From positions 1 through 41,697 of the forward strand of contig NZ_VJON01000023.1 in the NCBI RefSeq assembly GCF_007556685.1: DNA of 41,697 bases. Direction: 5' to 3'. Under the pieces are notes generated by a model. That model saw nothing but the letters and a program-made list of their open reading frames with translations. It ran no database searches and was not told where the DNA came from. Shown here one piece after another: positions 1 through 8,965 of the stretch; position 1 is the first letter of the stretch; each line of letters opens with the position of its first letter. Source of the DNA: Tepidimonas charontis. GTDB lineage: Bacteria; Pseudomonadota; Gammaproteobacteria; Burkholderiales; Burkholderiaceae_C. Both the position numbers and the translations under genes were made by a program.

Positions 1-127
1 ATGCTTGCTCGTGGTCATGGTTTGCCCTCCTTCAGGGTTCAAGGTCGATCTCGCAATCAACCTCTTACCATGACCACCCGCCCGCTTACTACCCCAGGCG
101 ATTTTGCACACAAGTCAGCACACTACC
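1..127 (-). mobile_element. Insertion sequence end, left copy (partial)
   Basis: Positions 2-127 are the exact reverse complement of 41572-41697. Read on the minus strand, the segment runs from the IS terminus to a strong ribosome binding site (AAGGAGG) and an ATG at 18-16 that begins a transposase reading MTTSKH. Only the start of the element is present. The two copies face outward from the window, and each window end lies inside the element, as expected when an assembly stops at a multi-copy repeat. The family cannot be named from so little sequence. The exact IS boundary is uncertain because no target duplication can be identified. Confidence 0.8.
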
Positions 128-366
128 GCACGACGCTGGCCATGCAGGCCTACCGCCCCGAAGAGAAGGATCGCGCCCAGGCGGCGATCAACTTCGGCGT
201 CTTCGCCACGATGGCGGTGACGGCCTTCGCCTCCGGGGCGTTGGTGACGACCCAGGGTTGGTGGTGGCTCAACGCCTTGTCCACCATCCCGGTGGGTCTG
301 ACGGGGCTGGCGCTGCTGGCGTTGGCGCTGCGGCAGCGTGTCCGCACGGCCGCCTCTGGCGTCTGA
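128..366 (+). pseudogene. MFS transporter, C-terminal fragment cut by the IS
   Basis: An open frame with no start of its own runs out of the IS and ends at TGA 364-366. The roughly 79 residues begin TTLAMQAYRPEEKDRAQ, which matches the cytoplasmic loop and last two membrane helices of major facilitator superfamily exporters (a pattern like TTLLTEAYRPEEK is usual there). Two hydrophobic helices follow, the first around FGVFATMAVTAFASGALV and the second around VGLTGLALLALAL, and then a basic tail. A normal MFS protein has about 400 residues, so about 80% is missing. The substrate cannot be inferred. The fragment converges on the M20 peptidase gene with 26 bases between their stops. Confidence 0.75.
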
Positions 367-392
367 AGCGGCGCCGACGGCGCGCCGCAAGG

Positions 393-1901
393 TCACGGCA
401 TACGGGCGAGGACTTCGGCCACGGCAGCGGTGAGCCGCTGGGCGTACGGCACGTGCAAAAACTCGTTCGGTCCGTGGGCATTGCTCTTGGGCCCCAGCAC
501 GCCGCACACCATCATTTGCGCCTGCGGGAAACCGGCGCTGAGCATATTCATGAGCGGAATCGTGCCGCCCTGGCCGATGGCGCCACACGGCGCGCCGAAA
601 TGCGCCCGGCTGGCCGCGTGCAGCGCCTGCTCGAACCACGGTGCAGCGGCGGGCGCATTCCATCCATTGGCCGCCCCTTCGGGCTCGAAGGTCACACGCG
701 CCTGGTAGGGGGCGTTGTCCTCCAGCAGTGCCTTGAGCTGCTGCACCGCCTCGGCGGCATCCACCAGGGGCGGCAGGCGCAGGCTGAGCTTGAAGGCGGT
801 GTAGGGCCGCAGCACATTGCCGGCATCACGCAAGGCTGGCAACCCCTCGGCGCCAGTGACCGACAGCGTCGGCCGCCAGGTACGGTTGAGCAGCGCCTGC
901 ACGGGGTCGGTGGTGGTGGGCAGCGCAAACACCGAGCTGCCGGCGCAGTCGTGGTGCGCCCACGGAAAACGCTGCCAGACCGCCTCGCCAAGAATGGCCG
1001 CCGTGGCGCGCGCCTGCGCGATGCGCTCGGCCGGAATCTCGCAGTGAAACACGTCGGGCAGCACGCGGCCGGTGGCGCTGTCCTCCAGCCGCTCCAGCAC
1101 GTGGCGCAGGATGCGAAACGACGACGGCACCACGCCCGAGGCGTCGCCGGAGTGCACGCCCTCGGTCAAGATTTCCACTTTCAGCACGCCGCTGATCATG
1201 CCGCGCAGGCTGGTGGTCAGCCACAACTGGTCGTAGTTGCCCGCACCGCTGTCCAGGCAGATCACCAAGCCGACGTCGCCCAAGCGCGCGCGCAGCGCGT
1301 CGATGGTGGGCAACAAATCGGGTGAGCCACTTTCCTCGCCGGTTTCGATGAGGCCGACGATGCGCGGATGGGGGCGCCCGCTGGCCTGCAGGGCTTCTAC
1401 CGCCGCCAGCGCGGCATACACGGCGTAGCCATCGTCGGCGCCACCACGTCCGTACAGCCTGTCATCGATCAGGCGTGGACTCCATGGACCGAGGTCGGCG
1501 CGCCAGCCAGAGAACTCCGGCTGCTTGTCCAGGTGGCCGTACATCAGCACCGTCTGGCCGCTGGCGGGCGCTGGGGCGCCGTCAGCACCGGCGCGGGCGG
1601 GCACCTCGAACAGCAGCACCGGAGTACGCGGTGTGCCATCGGGCCGTTGCAGGCGCACGATCTCCAGCGTCAATCCGTCGATGGGCTGGCACGCTGCCCA
1701 ATCCGCCGCTTGACGCAGGACGGTATCCAGGTGGCCATGGGTCACCCAGTCGGGGTCGAATAAGGGCGACTTGGCCGGAATTTCGATATACCGATGCAGC
1801 GCGGGCAGAATGTCGCGCTGCCAGCGCTCGTGTACCCGCGCTCGCACGGCTGCGGGGTCGAGCACGGGGGGCTGGGCAGCGGTGGGCAAGGGGGCGTTCA
1901 T
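393..1901 (-). CDS. M20 family metallopeptidase (dipeptidase-like)
   Basis: This 502-residue protein is a cytosolic zinc peptidase of the M20 family, which hydrolyses dipeptides or acylated amino acids. The metal-site pattern is visible in order: MYGHLDKQPEF (first His and the Asp), GRGGADDGY (bridging Asp), IETGEESGS (catalytic Glu plus metal Glu), LDSGAGNY (Asp), and the C-terminal AHGPNEF (last His). The lid domain lies between, roughly residues 230-380. The ATG at 1901 was chosen because the conserved N-terminal helix (VRARVHERWQRDILPALHRY) follows it directly. There is no signal peptide. The gene stands alone, 86 bases after the GGDEF/EAL gene and on the same strand. The substrate is not predictable from sequence. 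Confidence 0.9.
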   Translation of the reverse strand: MNAPLPTAAQPPVLDPAAVRARVHERWQRDILPALHRYIEIPAKSPLFDPDWVTHGHLDTVLRQAADWAACQPIDGLTLEIVRLQRPDGTPRTPVLLFEVPARAGADGAPAPASGQTVLMYGHLDKQPEFSGWRADLGPWSPRLIDDRLYGRGGADDGYAVYAALAAVEALQASGRPHPRIVGLIETGEESGSPDLLPTIDALRARLGDVGLVICLDSGAGNYDQLWLTTSLRGMISGVLKVEILTEGVHSGDASGVVPSSFRILRHVLERLEDSATGRVLPDVFHCEIPAERIAQARATAAILGEAVWQRFPWAHHDCAGSSVFALPTTTDPVQALLNRTWRPTLSVTGAEGLPALRDAGNVLRPYTAFKLSLRLPPLVDAAEAVQQLKALLEDNAPYQARVTFEPEGAANGWNAPAAAPWFEQALHAASRAHFGAPCGAIGQGGTIPLMNMLSAGFPQAQMMVCGVLGPKSNAHGPNEFLHVPYAQRLTAAVAEVLARMP

Positions 1902-1964
1902 CGGCCCAATTGTGCGCCATTCCGCCCGCTTGTGGGGCATCGGCGGCGCCGTCGGCTTGCCTGC

Positions 1965-1979
1965 GGTGGCGGCGCCACC
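1965..1979 (-). terminator. Possible stem-loop after the GGDEF/EAL gene
   Basis: A perfect 6-bp stem (GGTGGC/GCCACC) with a 3-base loop lies 9 bases beyond the stop of the GGDEF/EAL gene. There is no T-run, so a role as an intrinsic terminator is only a guess. Confidence 0.25.
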
Positions 1980-1987
1980 GCGCCGCC

Positions 1988-4117
1988 TCACAGCGGCGCC
2001 GGGCGACCGAAGTGGTATCCCTGAAACAGCCGGCAGCCCATGGCGCGTAGGGTATCGAACTGGGCAGCCGTCTCCACCCCTTCGGCCACGACGCTCAGGT
2101 CCAGGCTGGCGGCCAGCTGCAAAATGGTGCGGGCAATCGCCGCGTCGTTGGGGTCGTCGAGCACATCGCGCACGAAAGTACGGTCGATTTTGAGCTGCGC
2201 CAGCGGCAGCCGCTTCAGATACGCCAGCGACGAGTAGCCGGTGCCGAAGTCGTCCAACGCGAACTGCACCCCCATCTCGGCCAGCGCCTCCATCTTGGAG
2301 ATCGTGTCTTCCACGTCGTGCAGCAGCTGGCTCTCCGTCAACTCCAGCTTCAGGCGGCGGGGATCGGCGCCACTGGCTTTGAGCGCGGTTCGCACCGTCT
2401 GCACCAGGTCGGCTTGGCGCAACTGGCGAGCGCTGAGGTTGACCGCCAGGGTCCACGAGCAGCGGTGCGGATCGTTGGCCCAGGCAGCCAGCAGCTCGCA
2501 AGCGCGCTGCAGCACCCACTGCCCCAGCGGCAGGATGAAGCCCGACTCCTCCGCCAACGGGATGAACTGCATTGGCGACACCAGACCGCGCACCGGGTGC
2601 AACCACCGCAGCAGGGCCTCTTGTCCACGCACGCGGCCGTGTTCATCGACGATCGGCTGACCGTGCAGCACGAATTCGCCTGCCCGCAGACCGTGGCGCA
2701 TCTCGCGCTGCAGCGCCACCCGCAGCAGTGCACGCTCCTGCAGCGCCGGGTCGAAGAAGCGCACGGCATTGCGCCCAGCGGCCTTGGATTCATACATCGC
2801 CATGTCGGCACGCTGCAAGATGTCCTCGACGGACTCCCCCTCACCGGCGAACAGCGCAATACCGATGCTCGGCGTGGCCACCACCTCCAAATCGCCGATG
2901 GTCAAGGGCTGCTCCAGCGCAGCACGGATTTTTTCGCCCACGTGTTGGGCGCGCCAAGCTGCTTGCTCACGATCAGCGGACAAATCCTCCAGCAAAACGA
3001 TGAACTCGTCACCGCCCAGACGGCCGATGGTGTCCTCGGCCCGCACCGTGGCTTGCAAGCGCCGGGCCGTCTCGCGCAGCACCTCGTCGCCGGTAGCGTG
3101 ACCGTAGGCGTCGTTGATATCTTTGAAGTTGTCCAGGTCGATGAAACACAACGCCGCCCAGGCGCCGCTGCGCGCCGCCGCCGCCTGTGCCTGTTGCACC
3201 CGATCGTGAAAGGCGCGTCGGTTGTACAGCCCGGTGAGGCTGTCGTAGAAGGCCAAGCGGTGCACGGCGGCCTCGGCCTCTTTGCGCGGGGTGATGTCGC
3301 GCCCCACGCCGCGGTAGCCCACCAGGCGACCCTCGGCGTCATGCATCGGCATGCCGCTGAGCGCAAACCACGCGGTGCGCCCGTCGGCCAACTTCCGCTG
3401 CACCTCCCAGCGCCGAAATACCTCGCCGCGCGCCACCGCCTGCTGCAGCGGGGCCCAGTCCTCGGGGCGCGGCAGATTCAGCGCTGGGACATCCCACGGA
3501 CGCCGCCCCAGAAAGCGCTGCGCCAATTCGCGCGTCATGTCGTCGTGATCGATCGAGCGCCCTTCGATGCGGGTGTAGCGAAATTCGGCGTCGGCCTCCC
3601 AGTACCAGTCAGCCGACAAGGCCGTCAGGCTGCGAAAGCGCGCCTCGCTGTCGCGCAGCGCCGCCAGCGTCTGCGCGTGCTTGCTGATATCGGTGTAGGT
3701 GCGCACCCAGCCGCCACCGGGCAGGGCCATCGTCGCCCCTTGCAAGGTGCGTCCGCTGGCGGTGGTGTAGGTATAGACGTGCGGCTCGCCCGTGGCCTGT
3801 ACCTGCTCGAGGTGGTACCACACCCGCCGCAACAGATGGTCCAGATCCCCCCGCAAATCCCCGCGGGCGTGCTGCCAGCGCACCACTTCGTCGATGGCGG
3901 GCTGCGTCACCATCAGGTCTTCGGGCAGCTCCAGCAGCTGCAGCGCCGTGTGGTTGTAGCCGACGACGCGAGCCTGGGCGTCGAGCACCACCAAGGCGTG
4001 GCGCAAGTGATCGAACAGCTCCGCCACCGACAGTCGCCCGCTGCGCGCCGCGCCATCGACCGCCTCACTGGCTGCCGACGACCCGGGCAAGGTACTGGCA
4101 AAAAACGGCGTCGTCAC
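1988..4117 (-). CDS. PAS-PAS-GGDEF-EAL cyclic-di-GMP signalling protein
   Basis: This 709-residue cytosolic protein has both cyclic-di-GMP domains. Order: an N-terminal PAS-7-like domain (about 33-145), a second PAS domain (about 155-285), GGDEF (about 285-450) with intact RLGGDEF, and EAL (about 460-705) with EALLRW, a LTES motif, DDFGTGYSS and VVAEGVET. Both active sites look complete, so it could make or degrade c-di-GMP, though in such hybrids one activity often dominates. No membrane helix is seen, so the input is probably a cytosolic ligand or redox signal sensed by PAS. The start is GTG at 4117. No better start lies upstream, and the next Met falls inside the first PAS domain. It is the distal gene of a run containing cheW and two MCPs, which suggests a link to motility control. 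Confidence 0.92.
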   Translation of the reverse strand: MTTPFFASTLPGSSAASEAVDGAARSGRLSVAELFDHLRHALVVLDAQARVVGYNHTALQLLELPEDLMVTQPAIDEVVRWQHARGDLRGDLDHLLRRVWYHLEQVQATGEPHVYTYTTASGRTLQGATMALPGGGWVRTYTDISKHAQTLAALRDSEARFRSLTALSADWYWEADAEFRYTRIEGRSIDHDDMTRELAQRFLGRRPWDVPALNLPRPEDWAPLQQAVARGEVFRRWEVQRKLADGRTAWFALSGMPMHDAEGRLVGYRGVGRDITPRKEAEAAVHRLAFYDSLTGLYNRRAFHDRVQQAQAAAARSGAWAALCFIDLDNFKDINDAYGHATGDEVLRETARRLQATVRAEDTIGRLGGDEFIVLLEDLSADREQAAWRAQHVGEKIRAALEQPLTIGDLEVVATPSIGIALFAGEGESVEDILQRADMAMYESKAAGRNAVRFFDPALQERALLRVALQREMRHGLRAGEFVLHGQPIVDEHGRVRGQEALLRWLHPVRGLVSPMQFIPLAEESGFILPLGQWVLQRACELLAAWANDPHRCSWTLAVNLSARQLRQADLVQTVRTALKASGADPRRLKLELTESQLLHDVEDTISKMEALAEMGVQFALDDFGTGYSSLAYLKRLPLAQLKIDRTFVRDVLDDPNDAAIARTILQLAASLDLSVVAEGVETAAQFDTLRAMGCRLFQGYHFGRPAPL

Positions 4118-4331
4118 GATGGGATTTCACAGGCCAAGGCGGCCCGCCCGGCCGATGGGAGCGGGCCGTAGTCGGCATACCCGCAGCGATAGGCGCTGAG
4201 GGCGGATATCAAAATAGCGTCATTTTCCCACGAGCAGGGGTACCGCAGCCGAGGCGCCAACTCAGGGAAAACCCGAATGACAGGTGCTGCCCAACGGCCA
4301 CCCGTACCCAAGCGGGCGCGGGGGCCCCGCC

Positions 4332-6236
4332 TCAAAAGGTTTCCCAATCGCCATCGTCGGCCGGCGCCGCGGCCGCCTTGGGCGCCGGCCGCGCCGGCGC
4401 CCCACCGCCTGCGGCGGCCGCACGGGCTGGCGGCGCGCTGGCAGACACCGCCCCCGCCGCAGCCGGGGCTGTGGCGGCCGGCTTCGCCGACGCCGCCGCA
4501 CGCGCTGCGTTGGCCGCCGATGCGCCACCGCGGGGCACGGACGCGCCCGCCGGGGTGGCCGCACGCGCCCCCGTCGTGTTGCCCAGCCGCGCCGCCGGTG
4601 CCGGCGCAGCCACGCGCGGGGCCGACGCCGGCGCCGGCGGCGCACGGCGCACCGAAGGCGCCGCCGGCGGCAGCACGTCCGCCGCCCCCGTCTTGAAAAA
4701 ACCCACCGCCTGCTGCAGCCGCGCCGCCTGCTCGCGCAGACTCTGCGCCGCCGCCGTCGCTTGCTCCACCAGCGCCGCATTCTGTTGCGTCATCTGGTCC
4801 AGCTGCCCCACCGCCGCATTGACCTGCTCGATGCCTTCGCTTTGCTCCGTCGCCGCCGCCGTCACCTCCCCAATCACGTCGGCCACGCGCTGGATCGACT
4901 CCACGATCTGCTCCATGGTGGATCCGGCCTGCTGCACCTGCGCACTGCCCGCTTGCACCTTGCCCACGCTTTCTTCGATCAGCGCCTTGATCTCCTTGGC
5001 CGCCTGCGCACTGCGCTGCGCCAGCGAGCGCACCTCCCCGGCCACCACCGCAAACCCACGCCCAGCCTCCCCAGCACGCGCCGCCTCCACCGCCGCATTC
5101 AGCGCCAAGATGTTGGTCTGAAACGCAATGCCATCGATCACCTGCGTGATGTCGGCAATCTTTTGGCTGCTGGCCTGAATCGCCTGCATCGAGGCCACCG
5201 CCTGCTGCACCGTCTGCCCACCCGTGCGCGCCACATCCGCCGCCTGCATCGCCAGCTGGTTGGCCGTGCGCGCCGACTCCGCACTGTGCCGCACCGCCTC
5301 CGTCAACTCCTCCAGGCTGGCAGCCGTCTGCTGCAGGCTCGACGCCGCCGACTCCGTTCGACTCGACAAATCCTGGTTGCCTTGAGCGATTTGCGCCGAG
5401 GCGGCGGCCACCTGGTCAGCAGCAGCGCGGATGTCGTCGATGGCGCGGCGCACCGTCTCGACGAATCGCGCCTTGCTGCGCAAGATTTCCCCGAATTCAT
5501 CGGTCCTCGCGTGGTCGATCTGCACATCCAGCCGCCCTTCGATGAGCCGTTGGTTGAGCGCGACGATGGTCTGCACGGGACGCCGGATGCTGCGCACGAT
5601 GGAGACCGCCAAGCCGAGGCCGATTATCAAGGCCAGCAAACCGAGGGCGATTTCCACCCCCAGCATGCGCTGATGCAAGGCTTTCAGTTCGGCGCGCTTG
5701 GCCTCGGCCGCTTTCTGTACTGCCTGGGTCAGCTTGGCCTGGGCATCGAGGTATGCATCGACCAGCTTGGCCCACGTGCTGTCGCGCAGCGCCCGCGCGC
5801 CATCCATGTCGCCTGCGCGCACGCGCGCCATCACTTCGTCCCGCGCTGCGATCTGCTGCTGGCGCAGCGCCATCACGGTGCGCAGCTGCTCGACCAGATC
5901 GGCCCGTCCCATCGACTCGATACCCTCAAGCACGGCTTTTTCGTACTCATCCACCTGGGCGCGGGTGGCCTGGATTTGGCGCTGAAAATAGTCCAGCACA
6001 CCAGGCGTGTCGCCAAACTGCACGATGACCTGGGTACGCTCCGCCTGCAAGGTGGTGGCGCGGTTCCAGCGATCGACGGTCAAGGCCAGTTGATCGAGTC
6101 GTGCGCTGTCGGCGGTGGCCGCGTGCGTCACGTGGCCGGCATACCACGCCGCGCCCAGCACGACGAACAACAACGCCAGCACCGCACCAAAGGCGACATA
6201 GAGTCGGGCAGTGATCGAGCCAGAAAATAGCTTCAT
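4332..6236 (-). CDS. Methyl-accepting chemotaxis protein with a WETF tail
   Basis: This 634-residue transmembrane receptor has TM1 near residues 10-32, a periplasmic four-helix-bundle sensor of about 160 residues, TM2 near 193-215, HAMP, and a long coiled-coil signalling domain with the invariant hairpin tip ([20 protein letters not shown]). A linker of about 100 residues very rich in Ala, Pro and Arg follows, and the protein ends in DGDWETF. The final WETF matches the pentapeptide that tethers the methyltransferase CheR and esterase CheB in enterobacterial Tar and Tsr. The ATG at 6236 is preceded by TAAGGAG at good spacing. It lies 132 bases after a second MCP and close to cheW, but no cheA, cheR or cheB is in the window. 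Confidence 0.95.
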   Translation of the reverse strand: MKLFSGSITARLYVAFGAVLALLFVVLGAAWYAGHVTHAATADSARLDQLALTVDRWNRATTLQAERTQVIVQFGDTPGVLDYFQRQIQATRAQVDEYEKAVLEGIESMGRADLVEQLRTVMALRQQQIAARDEVMARVRAGDMDGARALRDSTWAKLVDAYLDAQAKLTQAVQKAAEAKRAELKALHQRMLGVEIALGLLALIIGLGLAVSIVRSIRRPVQTIVALNQRLIEGRLDVQIDHARTDEFGEILRSKARFVETVRRAIDDIRAAADQVAAASAQIAQGNQDLSSRTESAASSLQQTAASLEELTEAVRHSAESARTANQLAMQAADVARTGGQTVQQAVASMQAIQASSQKIADITQVIDGIAFQTNILALNAAVEAARAGEAGRGFAVVAGEVRSLAQRSAQAAKEIKALIEESVGKVQAGSAQVQQAGSTMEQIVESIQRVADVIGEVTAAATEQSEGIEQVNAAVGQLDQMTQQNAALVEQATAAAQSLREQAARLQQAVGFFKTGAADVLPPAAPSVRRAPPAPASAPRVAAPAPAARLGNTTGARAATPAGASVPRGGASAANAARAAASAKPAATAPAAAGAVSASAPPARAAAAGGGAPARPAPKAAAAPADDGDWETF

Positions 6237-6368
6237 GATGAGGCTCCTTAGACGGTTGGTCGGGTCAAACGATAGAAACGGAATTGCAAATGCGCGCACA
6301 GCGAGCTGACACCCAGCGCCGCGCGCACCGCACTGGCAGCAACGGCATACCGCTGCGCCCAAGCGTGC

Positions 6369-7688
6369 TCACGCCGCCGGGGCACGCCGCCGCTCCGGGC
6401 CGTGGTAGCTGGACGGGTCGCCGTGCCCGCGCACGGCCGCCGGCATCAGCGGCGGGTGGCCGGCGCCGTCGGCCAGGCGGAAGACGGCTACCGAGTCGGC
6501 CAAGCGCTGCGCCTGCGCACGCAACTGCTCGGCGGTCTGCGCGCTGCGCGCCACCAGGGCGGCGTTTTGTTCGGTCATTTGGTCCACTTCCGCCACCGCG
6601 CCATTGACCTGCACCAAGGCCTGCGCCTGCTGCTGCGTGGCGTCGGTGACGCTGCGAATGAAGGCCGAGACTTTGTCGGCGTGGGCCACGATATCGCGGA
6701 TGGTGGCGCCGGCCTGGTGCACGCGCTGCGTGCCTTCGCTGACCTGTTGCACGCTGTCGGTGATGAGCGCCTTGATCTCGCGCGCCGCCTGCGAGGTGCG
6801 CTGCGCCAGCGCCCGCACTTCGCCGGCCACCACCGCAAAACCGCGCCCGGCTTCACCGGCGCGCGCGGCCTCGACTGCGGCATTGAGCGCCAAGATATTG
6901 GTTTGAAAGGCGATACCGTCGATGACGCCGATGATGTGTTCGATCTTTTGGCTGGCGGCCTGGATGCCGTCCATGGTGGCCACCACCTGGGCCACCTGGG
7001 CACCGCCGCGCTCGGCCGCTTCGGCATTGTGGCGCGCCAGCTCGATGGCGGCCTGCGCCGCTTCGCTGGAGGCGCGCACGTTGCCGGTGATTTGATCGAT
7101 GCTGGTGGCGGTTTGGCGCAGGTGCGCGGCGGTCTGCTCGGTGCGTGCGCTCAGGTCGGCGTTGCCCGCCGCGATGGCGGCGCTGGTGTGATGGATGGTT
7201 TGCGCGGCGGCGCGCACTTCCCCCACGGTGCGGGCGAGCGACGCCTGCATGTCAGCCAAGCAGCGCATCAGCTCGGTGAGCTCGTCTTGTCCGCCGAGGT
7301 CGGCGCGGGTGGTGAGGTCACCGCGCGCGATCGCCACCGCCATACCCTGCGCCTGTTGCACCGGCACCACGATGCTGCGCAGATTGGCCCAGGTGGTGGG
7401 CGCCACGATCAGCAGGGCCACGAAAGCGGCAGCCAGCAACGCGCCGACCGCCTGCCATTTGATGGTTTCGCCGCGCTCGGTCAGGCGGATCATCTCATTG
7501 GCAAACGCCTCACCGGTCTTGCCCGCCGTGGCCTCCCAGGCCAAGGTGAGGGCTTCGTGTTGCGCGATTTGCATGTGGTACACCGCCCACACCCCTACCC
7601 CAGCCACGGCCAGCAGCAGCGCCATGACGACGCCTATGGCGCCGAGCATACGCACGCGCACGCTCCAGGCCCGCATCCATCCGGTCAT
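6369..7688 (-). CDS. Methyl-accepting chemotaxis protein with a very small periplasmic loop
   Basis: This 439-residue chemoreceptor has TM1 at about 12-36 and TM2 at about 78-100, leaving only about 40 residues between them, too few for a standard four-helix sensor. HAMP and a signalling domain follow, with the same hairpin tip as the neighbouring receptor ([20 protein letters not shown]). The C-terminus ([12 protein letters not shown]) lacks the WETF-type tether. The ATG at 7688 has GGAGG upstream. It sits 14 bases after cheW and is probably cotranscribed with it. With so little periplasmic domain it may sense membrane or energy state, or work in mixed arrays with the downstream receptor. 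That function is inference. Confidence 0.94.
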   Translation of the reverse strand: MTGWMRAWSVRVRMLGAIGVVMALLLAVAGVGVWAVYHMQIAQHEALTLAWEATAGKTGEAFANEMIRLTERGETIKWQAVGALLAAAFVALLIVAPTTWANLRSIVVPVQQAQGMAVAIARGDLTTRADLGGQDELTELMRCLADMQASLARTVGEVRAAAQTIHHTSAAIAAGNADLSARTEQTAAHLRQTATSIDQITGNVRASSEAAQAAIELARHNAEAAERGGAQVAQVVATMDGIQAASQKIEHIIGVIDGIAFQTNILALNAAVEAARAGEAGRGFAVVAGEVRALAQRTSQAAREIKALITDSVQQVSEGTQRVHQAGATIRDIVAHADKVSAFIRSVTDATQQQAQALVQVNGAVAEVDQMTEQNAALVARSAQTAEQLRAQAQRLADSVAVFRLADGAGHPPLMPAAVRGHGDPSSYHGPERRRAPAA

Positions 7689-7702
7689 CGTGTCCTCCGG
7701 TC

Positions 7703-8200
7703 TCAGGTTGCGTCCATCAGCCCCATGTCCGGGCTGCTCATCAGCGCTTCGATGTCCATCAGGATCAACATGCGCTCGCCCACGCTGGCGATGCCGGTGA
7801 TGAAGGCGGTATCGACGGTGCTGGAGGTCATCTCGGGCGCCGGACGGATGTGCTCGCGCGGCAGCTCCAGCACGTCCGACACCGAATCGACGACCACGCC
7901 CACCACACGCCCTTTGACATTGAGGACGATGACCACCGTCAGGCCGTTGTACTCGACGCTGGCGCAGCCGAGCTTGATGCGCAGGTCCACCACCGGGACG
8001 ATGACCCCGCGCAGGTTGACCACGCCCAGCATGTGCCGCGGCGCGTTGGCGATGCGGGTGGGCGCTTCGTAGGAACGAATCTCCTGCACGCGCAGGATGT
8101 CGATGCCGTACTCCTCCGCCCCCAGGCGGAAGGTGAGGTATTCGGCACTGGCGGAAGACGCCCCGGCAACAGGCGCGGCGGCAGCGGCGACGACAGACAT
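7703..8200 (-). CDS. cheW: Chemotaxis coupling protein CheW
   Basis: This 165-residue protein is a single CheW domain after a short Ala-rich N-terminus. Typical features are [21 protein letters not shown] near the start, the [18 protein letters not shown] segment, and [15 protein letters not shown]. CheW bridges receptors to the kinase CheA in the cytosolic array. The ATG at 8200 was chosen over upstream in-frame codons because AAGGAG lies 5 bases before it and the domain starts soon after. It is the first gene of a minus-strand run with two MCPs and a c-di-GMP enzyme. About 210 bases separate it from apt, so it probably has its own promoter. Confidence 0.95.
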   Translation of the reverse strand: MSVVAAAAAPVAGASSASAEYLTFRLGAEEYGIDILRVQEIRSYEAPTRIANAPRHMLGVVNLRGVIVPVVDLRIKLGCASVEYNGLTVVIVLNVKGRVVGVVVDSVSDVLELPREHIRPAPEMTSSTVDTAFITGIASVGERMLILMDIEALMSSPDMGLMDAT

Positions 8201-8411
8201 CGGTTCTCCTTCGGTCATGGGGTCAACCCACCCGCGCGACGGCTGCAGCAACGCTGCGGCATGGGCGAGTGGCGCACCGGTGTGGCCGAAGGTTACCGCA
8301 AAATGGCGACAACGCAAGCAAAAAAAGCGCTCAGCGGTGGTTCAGGCAGGCCCCGCGATGACGATGCGCACGCGCAGCGTCAATCTGGCCGCTGCATTCC
8401 ATGGCGCCGAT

Positions 8412-8957
8412 TCAATGGCCCTCGAAGCTGACCAGGGTGAACAGCGGCAGCCCCGCTTGTTGCAAGCGTTGCACGCCGCCCAACTCCGGCAGGGCGACGA
8501 TGGCCGCGCCCTCACGCACCGTGGCGCCGAGTTTTTCCAGCAGCTTTTTGCCGGCCATCATGGTGCCGCCGGTGGCGATCAGGTCGTCGATGAGCAGCAC
8601 GCGGTCGCCGGGCCGCACGGCGTCGGTGTGCAGCTCGACGGTGGCGCTGCCGTATTCGAGTTCGTAGGTCTCCTCCACCGTGGTGAAGGGCAGCTTGCCT
8701 TTCTTGCGAATCGGCACGAAGCCCACCCCCAGCTCGTAGGCCACCACCGAGCCGATGATGAAGCCGCGCGCGTCCAACCCGGCAACGACGTCGGGCCGCA
8801 TGTCACGATCCATGTAGCGGTGGACAAAGGTGTCGATGAGCACCCGAAACACCTTCGGGTCTTGCAACAGCGGCGTGATATCGCGAAATTGCACGCCCGG
8901 CGCCGGCCAGTCGGGGACGGTGCGAATGTGCGCTTTGAGGTAGGCAGAGGTGTCCAT
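8412..8957 (-). CDS. apt: Adenine phosphoribosyltransferase
   Basis: This enzyme salvages adenine by transferring it to PRPP, giving AMP and pyrophosphate in the cytosol. The 181 residues match the family's usual length. [13 protein letters not shown] is the PRPP-binding loop, and [20 protein letters not shown] and RKKGKLP are typical Apt segments. A second possible start, ATG at 8966, would add MRA and would overlap the TAA of the upstream antiporter as TAATG, a common coupling arrangement. I prefer 8957 on protein similarity but cannot exclude 8966. It is probably cotranscribed behind the antiporter gene. Confidence 0.95.
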   Translation of the reverse strand: MDTSAYLKAHIRTVPDWPAPGVQFRDITPLLQDPKVFRVLIDTFVHRYMDRDMRPDVVAGLDARGFIIGSVVAYELGVGFVPIRKKGKLPFTTVEETYELEYGSATVELHTDAVRPGDRVLLIDDLIATGGTMMAGKKLLEKLGATVREGAAIVALPELGGVQRLQQAGLPLFTLVSFEGH

Positions 8958-8965
8958 GGCGCGCA

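Noticed and set aside
2318-4171. 617-codon plus-strand frame opposite the GGDEF/EAL gene.
   Set aside because: It is antisense to a gene with intact catalytic motifs, and its composition is that of a shadow frame.
4223-4271. Inverted TTTTCCC / GGGAAAA pair in the gap between the GGDEF/EAL and MCP genes.
   Set aside because: The arms are only 7 bp and 35 bases apart, with no supporting neighbour signal. Chance is likely.
5005-6915. Long stretches of near-identical DNA near 5005-5115 and 6805-6915.
   Set aside because: They encode the invariant signalling tip of the two chemoreceptors and are not a mobile repeat.
8201-8411. Run of seven T on the minus strand (8326-8320) after apt, as a possible terminator.
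   Set aside because: The sequence before it forms no stem longer than 4 bp, so it does not meet the pattern of an intrinsic terminator.
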